Counted from the stretch's first letter, positions 7,566 through 15,706 are shown. The stretch: DNA of 33,569 nucleotides from Streptomyces tropicalis (GCF_029269835.1 NZ_JARJBB010000034.1:1-33569); one strand, 5' to 3'. The notes: generated by a model from the sequence alone, not told the origin. Numbers and translations: made by a program.

Positions 7566-7979
7566 ATGAAGTCGACGCGCATGCGGCTGGCCCGCGCCGC
7601 CGTACCCGCCGTGGCGCGGGGCGCCCTGATGGCGGCCAGCGCCGCAACCGCCTCGGCGGCGACCACCTGGTGGTACAGCGGCGGCCCGCACGGCAGCGGC
7701 GCCGCAGCGACTTTCCGCGAGCAGGGCGACCGGCTGGAGGTGTGCGACGTCAGTACCGACGGCTACCGCGCGCTGGTGGACGTCCAGACCGCCGCCGGCG
7801 CGCACGTCTACCGCGTCACCGACAGCTATAACGACGGCAAGTGCACCGTCGTGAGCGCTGCCGACGGCCGCCACAACATCGCCGAGAAGCGCTCCTACAA
7901 GCTGCGGGTCTGCGTGGTCAAGATCGGACAGAGCCCCTCGTACTGCAAGTCCTCCGCCACCTTCTACAACGACCACTGA
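7566..7979 (+). CDS. small secreted cysteine-containing protein
   Basis: A 137-residue protein with a Sec signal peptide: a basic N-terminus (MKSTRMRLARAA), a small-residue hydrophobic core and a likely cut after TASA near residue 32. The mature part (~105 residues) is beta-rich and has four cysteines (VCDVS, KCTVV, VCVVK, YCKSS) that could form two disulfides. Aromatics at the new N-terminus (TTWWYSG) and spread Tyr/Lys residues resemble small secreted Streptomyces proteins of unknown role. The ATG at 7566 has GGAGG six bases upstream. It lies 24 bases before the first of two paralogous genes and may be cotranscribed with them. Confidence 0.65.
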   Translation: MKSTRMRLARAAVPAVARGALMAASAATASAATTWWYSGGPHGSGAAATFREQGDRLEVCDVSTDGYRALVDVQTAAGAHVYRVTDSYNDGKCTVVSAADGRHNIAEKRSYKLRVCVVKIGQSPSYCKSSATFYNDH

Positions 7980-8003
7980 CTGCGGCGAAGGGGGAGTGAC
8001 CGC

Positions 8004-8795
8004 GTGGAAAGCAGCGTGCTGAAGCACCCGCGGATCGCGGAGGCCGTCGAGACCCTCGTGGCCTCCGGGGGAGGACGCATCACCTACGACGTCGGCGGCG
8101 GTGGCCGGGAGACGCTCCTCGCCGCCGGCGCGCGGCTGGCGGCCGAGACGAACGCCCCGCTGACGATCGTGGAAGCCCGCAGCCTCCACTCCGACGTCCG
8201 CGCCTTCGTCCGCGAGGTACAGCCGCAGGCGCGCAGCGCCGTCATATCCGCAGAGGAAGCGGCCCTGCAGCCGGCCGGCAGCATCAACGGCGTCCTGGCC
8301 GTGCACGCCGATGTCCTGCGCGACGCCGACGTGCGCGAGCCGCTGCTCGCGATGGCCCACAGCGCCGACCACCTCCTCGTGGCGCGCCACGACTACAGCG
8401 ACACCACCCTCGACGCGCTCGCCACCCCAGGCCTCGTCCTTCGGCTCCGTGATCTGATGCCTTCAGCTCCTCGCCCGGCGCCGGTCACCGTGTCGCCCCC
8501 GCCGATGGACATGAGCGTGGCCCTGCGCCTGGTCGGGCAGGCCAACCGTGACGTCCTGCCCGACCAGGTTGAGTTCTTCGACGAAATGGCCGAGGTGCTG
8601 AAGAGGACGGACCCCGCCGAGGTCAAGCAGCGAGTCGGCGAACTCCGCAGCAAGTACGAGGCGACCATCGAGCTGGCTCGCCGGCGCCGAGCCGCGCCCG
8701 GGCCCACCGATCCGGCACGGACGCCCCGCGACCACGGCCAAGAACAGTCCGCCGCCCACCAGGAGCACCGGTCCCAGGGGACCGGCCGCACCTAG
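8004..8795 (+). CDS. degenerate AAA+-like protein, paralogue 1
   Basis: A 263-residue protein, paralogous to the next gene. Residues 21-60 follow the path of an AAA+ ATPase core: a beta strand (RITYDV), a glycine loop where Walker A should stand (GGGGRET, no GK[S/T]), then LLAAGARLAAETNAPLTIVEARSL, which reads like the helix after the P-loop. Around 97-127, GVLAVHADVL replaces a Walker B strand and SADHLLVARHD resembles a sensor strand. The catalytic Lys and paired acids are absent, so it should not hydrolyse ATP. A C-terminal helix with basic residues leads to a tail with PRDHG shared with the paralogue. The GTG start has GGGGGAG seven bases before it. The AAA+ comparison is by eye; the partner is unknown. 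Confidence 0.55.
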   Translation: MESSVLKHPRIAEAVETLVASGGGRITYDVGGGGRETLLAAGARLAAETNAPLTIVEARSLHSDVRAFVREVQPQARSAVISAEEAALQPAGSINGVLAVHADVLRDADVREPLLAMAHSADHLLVARHDYSDTTLDALATPGLVLRLRDLMPSAPRPAPVTVSPPPMDMSVALRLVGQANRDVLPDQVEFFDEMAEVLKRTDPAEVKQRVGELRSKYEATIELARRRRAAPGPTDPARTPRDHGQEQSAAHQEHRSQGTGRT

Positions 8796-8873
8796 CCACC
8801 TGTCCAGACCGACCTCCGGCACGGTCCGGCCGAGTCGCCGGCTGTACCCGGGAGACAGACCGAAAGGCCCCGC

Positions 8874-9704
8874 ATGAGCGATGCGATCAACCACCCCGAG
8901 GCGGCACAGCTCATCGACTCGCTGGTGGACTCCGGCGGAGGCATCGTTGCCTACGAGTTCGGGGCCCCCGGCCGACAGATCGCGATAGCCGCAGGGGCGC
9001 ATCTGGCCGCCCGCACGGGGACGGTGTTGACCGCGATCGACTTCCGCCACCTGCTGCCCCAGATCCGTACCACCGTCGCCGAACTGCACCCCGACCTCGT
9101 CTGCACTCCCATGTCCGTCGGTGAGGCGGTCCAGCACCCGGAGCGCAACACCGGCGGCGTCCTGGTCGTGCACGCCGACTTCCTGCACGACCCCGGTACC
9201 CGCGAGGCCCTCCTCGCGCGGGCCGCCGCAGCCGACCGGCTCATCGTGGCCAGCCGCGCCGACACCGAGGAACCCGTGCTCAACACCCTCCCCGGCCCCC
9301 GCTTCACGGTGAGAGCCCTGCCCGCTGTCCCTCGCAGTGACTCGGGCCCCGGCATCCACAAGCGATTCGAGGCTGCCGCCGGCACGTCGTCCCCGCCCTG
9401 GCTCGCCGAGATGCGGGAGCGCCAAGAGAGTTTCGTCCGGCAGCTCAAGCAGCGAGCACCAGGTGCACACGACCCGGCGGGCTTCGGGGAGTTCGACGTC
9501 AGCTTCGAGGAGCTCACGGAGGCGGTCCAGAACGCGGACCCCGACGAACTCCGGCGCCGCATCGCACATATTCAGCAGCAGCACAGCCAGCGGGCCATCG
9601 GCTCTCCCGCCCCGGACGCGCCGCCGCCCCGCGACCACGGCCACAGCGAGGGACACGCCGCTACGCAGCATCAGCAGGGCCCCCAGGGCATCAGCCCCAC
9701 GTAG
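8874..9704 (+). CDS. degenerate AAA+-like protein, paralogue 2
   Basis: A 276-residue protein in tandem with the previous gene and built on the same plan: SGGGIVAYEF, then GAPGRQIAIAAGAHLAARTG where AAA+ proteins have GPPGTGKT plus helix, GGVLVVHADFL in the Walker B position, ADRLIVASRAD as a sensor-like strand, a helical Glu/Arg-rich C-terminal half and the PRDHG tail box. As in its partner, the P-loop lysine and the DE pair are missing. Two copies that both lost the same residues suggest a kept structural or binding role rather than decay. The ATG at 8874 is well placed. The gene converges with the minus-strand gene at 9766-10191. Confidence 0.55.
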   Translation: MSDAINHPEAAQLIDSLVDSGGGIVAYEFGAPGRQIAIAAGAHLAARTGTVLTAIDFRHLLPQIRTTVAELHPDLVCTPMSVGEAVQHPERNTGGVLVVHADFLHDPGTREALLARAAAADRLIVASRADTEEPVLNTLPGPRFTVRALPAVPRSDSGPGIHKRFEAAAGTSSPPWLAEMRERQESFVRQLKQRAPGAHDPAGFGEFDVSFEELTEAVQNADPDELRRRIAHIQQQHSQRAIGSPAPDAPPPRDHGHSEGHAATQHQQGPQGISPT

Positions 9705-9765
9705 ACCGCCGTCCGACGCGGAACTTGGCTGATGCCGAGCCGTCCAGGCCGTCGGCGGGACTACA

Positions 9766-10191
9766 TCACAGCCAGCTTCGCAGGTGATCGCTCATGTACT
9801 GCTCCTCGCCGGCCACCAGCCGCGAGGTCAGGCCCTCCATCCGCTGCCGGTTCAGGTCGAAGACCTCGGTCAGCTCCTGCGAGGCATAGACGCAGAGGCT
9901 GTCGTCATCGACGCCGGTGTCCTCGTCGACCCCCATCTCCTCCAGCCGCTCCATCCCGATCCACCGCCCGTCGACATAGAGCACAGCCTGAAAGTACGGC
10001 TCGCGGTCGTGCGGGCGCCGGAGCAACCGATAGGCGTGCACGACGACCTCGGCGTTCCTGAGACCCGGCATCATGCCTTCGGTGTGCACACCGCACTCAT
10101 ACGCAAGGTCCAGCTCGGACTGGATGTCGAGAACAGCGGCGGTCGCATCCCATCGCGCCTGGCCGATTCCCGGAGCTGCCAGCCAACCCAT
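9766..10191 (-). CDS. hypothetical protein
   Basis: A 141-residue soluble protein that I cannot assign. It has a helix-rich first part (WDATAAVLDIQSELDLAYECG), a strand pair (AEVVVHAYRLL...YFQAVLYVDGRWIGMERLEEM), an acidic run (GVDEDTGVDDDSLCV) and a final helix. The ATG at 10191 is chosen because GGAGGG lies nine bases before it; the frame remains open upstream but with non-coding composition. It converges on paralogue 2 and is separated by ~430 bases from the divergently transcribed gene at 10626. Confidence 0.55.
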   Translation of the reverse strand: MGWLAAPGIGQARWDATAAVLDIQSELDLAYECGVHTEGMMPGLRNAEVVVHAYRLLRRPHDREPYFQAVLYVDGRWIGMERLEEMGVDEDTGVDDDSLCVYASQELTEVFDLNRQRMEGLTSRLVAGEEQYMSDHLRSWL

Positions 10192-10625
10192 CACCGACCA
10201 CCCTCCGACACTGCCGACCAGATCCATCCGCTGTCCGGACGCAGCCGGATGCGCCCAGTCCAGAGCCGATTCTCCGTCGCCCACTGTGTCTCCTCGCCCT
10301 TGACGCGCAGTACCTTGCCGCTGAGCCTGTCCTGCCCGCCGGGCTCCCGGGCAGCAGCCGCGACTTCGTCCCGCCCCGCGGCCCGCCGCCCTCCTGGCGA
10401 TGGCGGACGACTCCCGAGCGGCGGGAAACACGGAGATCGAGATGCCCGGCAAGCGCGAACGCCCGTCATCCGCCGACGGGGCACTGACCCGCGAGACCGC
10501 GAGACTGCGCGCTCTCTCACTGGCACCGCCTGCCTCAGCAGCTCCTGTGGTGGTTGCGCGGGCGGAACGGGGGACGTGGTGGGGCATACAGTGCCCCGGA
10601 GAATCCGGCGAACAAGGGGTGAACG
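10192..10625. other. divergent intergenic region
   Basis: 434 bases between the starts of two divergent genes. An ATG at 10442 with GGAG upstream opens a frame, but that frame runs on as a shadow of the gene at 10626, so I do not call it. GC-rich partial inverted repeats (for example around 10334-10352, GCCCGCCGGGCTCCCGGGC) are visible. No clear promoter. Confidence 0.4.
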
Positions 10626-11198
10626 GTGAACGCGGCGGCCTGGCCCACGACCTTGTCCCGGCGCCTTCCGTGGCGTCGCCGCCCCATTGCGGCCGCTGCC
10701 CGGACCCTCGCCTCCTGGAGCGCCGTCACGCGCCTGCAGACTCGCGGGCACCTGATGTGGCCCGCCCAGCAGATCACCGAGGCCCGGCGGGCGGCCCAGG
10801 GCGCTCTCGACGATCCGGACCGGCCCCTGGCCACCGTGGCGGACACGCTCGACATCACCCTCCCGCCCCAGATCCGCGACGCCGGCCCGGGCGCGGAGCA
10901 GCTCGCCCTCGCCCTGCGCCATGCCCACCGCGACGCCGGGCAACTCGCCACCGCCGCACCGCGCATCGCCCGTCGGACGCTCAGACGCCTGGCCGCCGAT
11001 CTCGCGGAGGCGGAGGCGACGTTCGACCGCGTGTGCAACGACGTCCGCGGCGCCGACCTGCGCACCGCCGACCTCACCCACCTCTACCTCGGCGGACTGC
11101 GCTGGGACGCCGCCACCCAGTGGCCCGACGCATGGCGCGAGCGGATCCGCACCGCCTCAATCCCGGTGGACGGCATCCACCAGATCCGGGACCACTGA
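10626..11198 (+). CDS. hypothetical protein with short pentapeptide-like C-terminus
   Basis: A 190-residue protein. The N-terminus is strongly basic (SRRLPWRRRP), and the body consists of alanine-rich helices (AQQITEARRAAQGAL, GAEQLALALRHAHRDAGQLATA, TLRRLAADLAEAEATFDRV). Near the C-terminus GADLRTADLTHLYLGGLRWD has the A(D/N)Lxx periodicity of pentapeptide repeats for about four units, followed by WPDAWRERI. This ending is seen in various actinobacterial proteins where it caps a helical domain. The GTG at 10626 has AAGGGG six bases before it. A strong hairpin eight bases past the stop closes the unit. No function is proposed. Confidence 0.6.
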   Translation: MNAAAWPTTLSRRLPWRRRPIAAAARTLASWSAVTRLQTRGHLMWPAQQITEARRAAQGALDDPDRPLATVADTLDITLPPQIRDAGPGAEQLALALRHAHRDAGQLATAAPRIARRTLRRLAADLAEAEATFDRVCNDVRGADLRTADLTHLYLGGLRWDAATQWPDAWRERIRTASIPVDGIHQIRDH

Positions 11199-11205
11199 CA
11201 TACAG

Positions 11206-11237
11206 CGTCCCGGTGGCACGGGGGGACCACCGGGACG
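11206..11237 (+). terminator. stem-loop terminator
   Basis: CGTCCCGGTGG (11206-11216) and CCACCGGGACG (11227-11237) form a perfect 11-base stem around a ten-base loop, eight bases after the stop codon of the gene at 10626. Confidence 0.75.
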
Positions 11238-11471
11238 TCAACCCCCAGCCTACGCAGCACCGTTCACCTGCGCCCGGGGAACACGGGAAGTGACCGGATG
11301 CGGCCGCCGGAGCCGGCACCACCATCCCCACACCGGGCGCCGCCCCCCGGGTGTCACTCCTGCCCCAGCAGCCTCAACTTCGCATTCTGGTGGACTCCTT
11401 GATGCACTTCTTCGCCGGCCGGAGTACAGGGCGGGCCGACAAGGCCGGCGACCGACACGAAGGAGAAGACG

Positions 11472-12194
11472 ATGGCCGAGACCAGTACCCGCCATGCGGC
11501 GGGCACGCAGGCGATCACGGTGGGGATGGCGCGGCGGCCGGGCACCGAGCCCCCGTGCGCCGACGGATACGACCTCCAGCGGCGCGGGCAGCGGGTGTGC
11601 GCCGCCGTCGTCGACGGCGCGGGCCACGACGCGGCAGTCGTCCGCTACGCCCAGGCGGTGCCGCCGGTGATCACCCACATCGGCATGACCATGGGCGGGC
11701 TCGCCGCTCTGACCACCGCCGGACAGATGGCCCACGCCTACGACACCCCGCCGCACGTCTCCGCCGTCTACGCCCGCATGGAGCCGGGCCAGCCCACCGC
11801 GATCCACTGGATCGGCGACTGCCGTGCCTACGCCTGGGACGGCGCCGCGCTCACCCAGTGGAGCACCGACCAGAGCATGGGGCAGTACCTGCGCCGCAAC
11901 GGTGTGGCCGTGGACCTCGCCGCCGCCCACGACAACTGGTCCAGGACCGGGCTCGCTCAGGCCGGCGCGGGCATGTGCCGCGAGACGCAGATCCCCGAAC
12001 ATGTCCGCCTGGTCCTGCTCATGACCGACGGCATCCCGGACCAGGTGGACCCGGAGACGATGGAGCGGCTGTGCCGCGCGCACGAGGCGGACCCCCAGGC
12101 CCTGGCCGACGCTCTGACCGCAGCCGCGCAAGCCGACGCGGACGGCTACCGCGACGACGCCACCGTCATCGCCCTGCTGCGGCAGCCCGCCTGA
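11472..12194 (+). CDS. PP2C-type protein phosphatase
   Basis: A 240-residue metal-dependent serine/threonine phosphatase that would remove phosphate from proteins in the cytosol. The PP2C motifs appear in order: VVDGAGH with the metal ligand Asp48 and Gly49, the strand IGDCRAYAWDG (115-124), LLMTDGIPD with Asp186, and YRDDATVIAL with Asp228/Asp229. It is single-domain, with no GAF, PAS or membrane part, and near the minimal PP2C length. The first acidic motif that usually stands near residue 20 (NED or similar) is weak here (CADGYD at 29-34). AAGGAG six bases before the ATG supports the start. No kinase is visible nearby, so the substrate may be a host protein. It converges with the membrane protein gene at 12228. 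Confidence 0.85.
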   Translation: MAETSTRHAAGTQAITVGMARRPGTEPPCADGYDLQRRGQRVCAAVVDGAGHDAAVVRYAQAVPPVITHIGMTMGGLAALTTAGQMAHAYDTPPHVSAVYARMEPGQPTAIHWIGDCRAYAWDGAALTQWSTDQSMGQYLRRNGVAVDLAAAHDNWSRTGLAQAGAGMCRETQIPEHVRLVLLMTDGIPDQVDPETMERLCRAHEADPQALADALTAAAQADADGYRDDATVIALLRQPA

Positions 12195-12227
12195 CGACCG
12201 GCAACCGGCGGGCGGCGGCGGGCGGGG

Positions 12228-13052
12228 TCAGGTGAGATCTTCCAGGCGGTGGCAGGTGAACGGCACCCCGCGCGCGGGCGCCACCACCACGACCTCCTCC
12301 GACCGGCTCGCGCCCACCAGCACGTCCAGGCCGCCCGCCGCGTCGAAGCCCTCCTTCGTCAGGACAGGGCGGACCAAGCGCGCGATCGCCAGCTCGGCGA
12401 CCTGCGGTACGCGTACCGAGGTGCCGACCAGCCGGCGGACCCGCTGATACGCCAGCGCCCGCTCGTGCTCGGATGCTCCACCGCGCACCACCGCCATCAG
12501 ATCGGCGGCCTTCGCCAGGCGCCGGGAGACCGCGGGCTCGAGGTAGGAGGTGCCGACGCGCTCCGCATGGTCCCGGGCGATCCGCCACGACACCTCCAGC
12601 TCGGCCACCGCCTCGTGATACGCGGCAACGAGCTCCTTGACGCCGTGGCGCACGGTCAGGCGGGCGTCGTCCGCGTTGATCCTCGCCCGGTCGAACCGCT
12701 CGGTGGCGGCGACGGACGGATCGTTGAGCGCGGGCCGCTCCAGCGCGGCCATGTAGTCGATGAGATGAGCGCCGTACTCCTCGAGCACCGCATCGTGGCG
12801 TGCCGTCGCGGCGGCGATGCGCTCCTGCACCGCCCACCGGGCACGCTCCTCCTTCCGCTGCCGGTCGTGCCGACGGCGCCCTGAGCGCACGGCCACGGTG
12901 AGGACGACCGCCACCGTCACGGCGGCGGCCAGCCCGGCCGCTGCGAGCCCCACCGCCCGCCACGGTATGGACACCGATCCCGGCCCTTCGGCGTCACCGC
13001 CGGGGCCGGGCATCCGCGCCCGCACGACCATGACGGCCACGGTGAGGACCAC
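12228..13052 (-). CDS. membrane protein with cytoplasmic helical domain, apparent 5' frameshift
   Basis: 274 residues from the GTG at 13052. The membrane segments are a first hydrophobic stretch at the very start (VLTVAVMVV) and a second near 33-55 (AVGLAAAGLAAAVTVAVVLTVAV), followed by a very basic stop (RSGRRRHDRQRKEERAR) and about 190 soluble, mostly helical residues (AYHEAVAELEVSWRIARDHAER and others). No enzyme motif is seen. The GTG at 13052 has no ribosome site and cuts into the first membrane segment. In another frame, a start with AGGAGG lies at 13207 and encodes a natural-looking N-terminus that meets this frame at about 13052. I think the true gene is 13207-12228 with a one-base shift. 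Confidence 0.65.
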   Translation of the reverse strand: MVLTVAVMVVRARMPGPGGDAEGPGSVSIPWRAVGLAAAGLAAAVTVAVVLTVAVRSGRRRHDRQRKEERARWAVQERIAAATARHDAVLEEYGAHLIDYMAALERPALNDPSVAATERFDRARINADDARLTVRHGVKELVAAYHEAVAELEVSWRIARDHAERVGTSYLEPAVSRRLAKAADLMAVVRGGASEHERALAYQRVRRLVGTSVRVPQVAELAIARLVRPVLTKEGFDAAGGLDVLVGASRSEEVVVVAPARGVPFTCHRLEDLT

Positions 13053-13207
13053 CCGCCCACCCAGCGCGCCACGGCCCGCTGCCGGGCCTCAGCCGCCTCG
13101 GAGGAGGACGACCGCGCGAGCATGAATGCGCGCGCCGTGCTGAACGCGGCGGCCATCAGCGCCATCGTCGAAGCGAGCGAGAGGAGAAGGGGGATGGTGC
13201 GGCTCAC
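13053..13207 (-). pseudogene. probable out-of-frame N-terminus of the membrane protein
   Basis: GTG at 13207 is preceded by a perfect AGGAGG with nine bases spacing, the strongest ribosome site in this part. It encodes SRTIPLLLSLASTMALMAA, a clear membrane segment, then SSSSEAAEARQRAVARWVGG. After 13052 this frame turns into a Trp/Ser/Pro-rich shadow that stops at 12917, while the -1 frame continues as VVLTVAVMVVRA. The junction is a G-rich run (GGGTGGGCGGGTGG). One extra G there would join both parts into a ~325-residue protein with three membrane segments. Sequencing error, a real mutation, or recoding cannot be told apart here. Confidence 0.5.
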
Positions 13208-13239
13208 CGGGGCTGACCTCCTGCAGGAACCTGGCCGTA

Positions 13240-13395
13240 CGGCCTGAACGACGAGGGCGGCCCCTCGCCCCCGCAGCCTGTGACACCTCCCGCCCCGCCT
13301 GTCCCGGACGACGCCCTTTGTCCCGCCCGGCGGACCGCCACGGAAGATGTTCCGCGCCCGGCGGTCCGCCCGGCGGGACGTCGCCCCCGCACGGC
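13240..13395. promoter_or_regulatory. conserved divergent upstream element, copy A
   Basis: Lies between the start of the membrane protein gene (minus) and the CoiA-like gene (plus). It begins CGGCCTGAACGACGAG and contains a 19-base inverted repeat with one mismatch (13321-13339 with 13360-13378) flanking a GATGTTCCG core at 13346. The region at 17221-17375 matches it along its length, with the core 106 bases from the left end here and 105 there. Probably a shared promoter/operator region. Confidence 0.6.
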
Positions 13396-13461
13396 GTTCA
13401 CCAGCACCTGCGTCACGAAAACTGCCAGCACCGAGCAGATGCAGAACGACGGGGGCAGTGC

Positions 13462-14604
13462 ATGGCAGCGGACGATCTGCTGGTGGTCGGGCTCGACCTG
13501 GACACCGGCCGCCACGTCCACATCGAGGACCGGCCCATCGACCAGTGGCGCACGCTGGGCTACCGCCACCGCGAGAGTCTGGTGTGCGCGGCCTGCTTCC
13601 TCGGCCTGGACGGAGTACCGGCGGGCACGCGCGTCCCGCTGATCCCGCGGGGCAGGATCGGCGGCGCCCGGCGCCACCACTTCGCGCACCCGCCGCACAT
13701 GGCCCCGCCCGGCGGCCACCACCCCGAAACGCTCTGGCACCTGGAGGCCAAGGCCCAGCTCGAACGGTGGGCGCGCTCGCTGCCCGACGTCACCGAGGTC
13801 CGCCAGGAGCAGTGGATTCCCGGCCGCGAGCGCCGCGCCGACGTCCACGTCCGCCTCGCCGACGGCTCCCGCCTCGCCCTGGAGGCCCAAAGCAGCCTGA
13901 TCACCGATTCGTTGTGGCAGCAGCGCCACCGGGACTACGCCGCCGCCGGCATCCGCGACATCTGGTTCATGCGCCTGGGAACGGCACTGCCCCACGTCCT
14001 GCTCGCCGAGCAGAGCGCGGTGTGCATCCTCGACCTCGCCGACCGCCAGGTCCGCGTCCTGTGGGGCCAGCCCCACCCGCGCACCGGCCGATGGTGGGAG
14101 AGCGAGGAGCTGTCCCGCTACGCCCTGCACCACCCGCCCTGCGCGGGGGACGACCTCCACGAGGAAACCGTCCCCTTGGCCCAACTCGGCCTCGACAGCC
14201 ACGGCCTGATGCTCTCCGAGGACCTGGAGCACAAGCTCGCCGCCGAGCACCAAGGCATCCGCCACAAGGCGGCCGAGGCCCGCCGCAAGGCCGAGCAGGA
14301 CAACCAGCGCGCCCACCAACTGGCCGCCCAAGCCGGACACCATCACGAGGCCTCAACCCCGACACCCCCCTCGCGCCCCGTCCGGCAACCCGCCCGCCCC
14401 GTCCGCCGCGCCGCGCCGCCGCGGCCCCGCTGCGCGGTGTGCGGCGGCCGCCTGGCCGACGTCCTCGCCCGCTACGGCGTGCACATCTCGATCCGCACCG
14501 CCGACGGCTGGGTCGACTGCCTCGACCAGCCCTGCGCAGCCCCACGTCCACAGCTGGCCCCGGCCGCGCACACCCTCGCCGCGCCCGCTCCGCACGCCGC
14601 CTGA
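13462..14604 (+). CDS. CoiA-like nuclease, complete copy
   Basis: A 380-residue protein related to the truncated one at the left edge. N-terminal Cys42-x2-Cys45 and RRHHFAH (71-76) form the zinc-finger-like head of the CoiA family. The nuclease core follows: Asp127 in RRADVHV, then Glu141-Ala-Gln143 in LALEAQSS, the ExQ variant of PD-(D/E)xK. After it comes YAAAGIRDIWFM and a Trp/Leu-rich strand region. The C-terminal part has a coiled stretch (HKAAEARRKAEQDNQRAHQ), a Pro-rich linker and a second Cys cluster (CAVCGG...C...C). In transformable Firmicutes CoiA helps process incoming DNA; here a plasmid-linked DNA-processing or defence role is possible but unproven. The ATG at 13462 has GGGGG upstream. 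Downstream, a 51-residue gene follows after 14 bases. Confidence 0.8.
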   Translation: MAADDLLVVGLDLDTGRHVHIEDRPIDQWRTLGYRHRESLVCAACFLGLDGVPAGTRVPLIPRGRIGGARRHHFAHPPHMAPPGGHHPETLWHLEAKAQLERWARSLPDVTEVRQEQWIPGRERRADVHVRLADGSRLALEAQSSLITDSLWQQRHRDYAAAGIRDIWFMRLGTALPHVLLAEQSAVCILDLADRQVRVLWGQPHPRTGRWWESEELSRYALHHPPCAGDDLHEETVPLAQLGLDSHGLMLSEDLEHKLAAEHQGIRHKAAEARRKAEQDNQRAHQLAAQAGHHHEASTPTPPSRPVRQPARPVRRAAPPRPRCAVCGGRLADVLARYGVHISIRTADGWVDCLDQPCAAPRPQLAPAAHTLAAPAPHAA

Positions 14605-14618
14605 CTTCGGGAGCCTCC

Positions 14619-14774
14619 ATGAACATCACGCTGATCCGACGGAGCGCGCCCGCGCTGTACGTCTCCGGGCCGCAAGGGCCCGACGAGTTCGGCGCCGCCC
14701 GCTCCGAGCACCGACAGCCCCCCGCCCCCGTACAGCGTCAGCGCAGCGCGCTGCCCGGCCGCGCGGGGTGGTGA
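14619..14774 (+). CDS. small protein, 51 residues
   Basis: A short reading frame between the nuclease and the metallopeptidase. Two signs support it: GGGAG five bases before the ATG and a GTGA overlap between its stop and the metallopeptidase start at 14771. The product begins MNITLIRRSAPALYVSGPQ, then becomes Pro/Arg/Gln-rich without recognisable fold. It may be a leader whose translation controls the next gene, or a genuine small protein. Nothing more can be said. Confidence 0.45.
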   Translation: MNITLIRRSAPALYVSGPQGPDEFGAARSEHRQPPAPVQRQRSALPGRAGW

Positions 14775-15706
14775 GGCACACGATGGGCCGGATACGAGAT
14801 CGATTCTGGAGCCACTTCGTTGTCGCCTGGATGCTGACGATCGCGGTCATCACGCAGTGGGGGAGCGGCCCCCGCCTGGGACTCCACGCACTTCCCATGG
14901 CCGTGATCGCCAGCTGGGCCTGGGCGGTTCACAGCGCCAGCGACCGCCGCACCCAGGTATCCGAGGGGTTCAGGGCCCAGCACCTCACCTGGAACAGCCT
15001 CCTGCGGACCGGCCCCCTGAACGCCCCAAGCCCTCTCTACCGCACGACCGTTCAGCGGATGCAGAACATCGAGCGGCACCTGCAGGGCGTGGCGCGCGCC
15101 CACCGCCTGCAGCGGTTGACCATCGCGTTTAGCGACGGCTGGGACCCGACCGGCGACGGGAACGAGGCCGCCTCCCTGCGCGACGGCCGCCGGGCCCACG
15201 TGTGGCTGGGCAGCAACTGGGTCGGTCCGGGCGACACCGACCACCTGCCCGCCGTCCTCGAGCACGAGCTCGGCCACATCCTGCGCCGCGACAACGAGCG
15301 CTCGACCGTCCTCCAGGCCGTCGGGGTGCTCCTGACAGTCCTGGCTGCCGCGTGGCTGCCCCTGACCCTCGCCGTCCTGGTGACCGCAGCCCTCCGACTG
15401 CTGTACACCGGCTGGGCCTGGCACAGCGAACTCGCCTGCGACGCCCGCGCCGTGCGCACCTGCGGCCGCGATGCCGTGATCGCCCTGTGGAGGCGCAACA
15501 CCGACCTGCTGAGCACGCTGCCGCAGCCCGCACGCCTCGGGCTCGTCCTGCGCTCGGCGACCACCCACCCCCCGTACCGGCTGCGTATCTGGTGGGCCCA
15601 GCGCGTCAACGCACCCGCCGCCCCCGGGATCCATCCCCTCGCAGGGCGGCCGGCGCCTGCGGCAGGACCCCACCTCTACGCAACGGGCCTCTCCGGTGGG
15701 CACTGA
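14771..15706 (+). CDS. membrane M48-type zinc metallopeptidase
   Basis: A 311-residue membrane protease. The zinc motif HELGH stands at residues 165-169 (His165, Glu166, His169) in AVLEHELGHILRRDNE, and the third ligand is probably Glu220 in SELACDARAV, whose Asp224 is the usual partner in the M48 (HtpX/Ste24) pattern ExxxD. Membrane segments: one or two near the N-terminus (HFVVAWMLTIAVIT, ALPMAVIASWAWAV) and a long pair right after the active site (VLQAVGVLLTVLAAAWLPLTLAVLVTAAL), as in HtpX. HtpX-like enzymes clear damaged membrane proteins; BlaR/MecR relatives sense beta-lactams but carry a penicillin-binding domain that is absent here. The start is set by the GTGA overlap with the small gene; ATG 14783 is an alternative. 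Confidence 0.82.
   Translation: MRHTMGRIRDRFWSHFVVAWMLTIAVITQWGSGPRLGLHALPMAVIASWAWAVHSASDRRTQVSEGFRAQHLTWNSLLRTGPLNAPSPLYRTTVQRMQNIERHLQGVARAHRLQRLTIAFSDGWDPTGDGNEAASLRDGRRAHVWLGSNWVGPGDTDHLPAVLEHELGHILRRDNERSTVLQAVGVLLTVLAAAWLPLTLAVLVTAALRLLYTGWAWHSELACDARAVRTCGRDAVIALWRRNTDLLSTLPQPARLGLVLRSATTHPPYRLRIWWAQRVNAPAAPGIHPLAGRPAPAAGPHLYATGLSGGH

Noticed and set aside
10400..10625. Small gene starting at 10400 or 10442
   Set aside because: A GGAG lies before 10442, but the frame has no stop until deep inside the gene at 10626 and its later part is a shadow.
13041..13060. Programmed -1 frameshift signal
   Set aside because: No X-XXY-YYZ heptamer or following structure was found at the frame junction; a plain indel is simpler.
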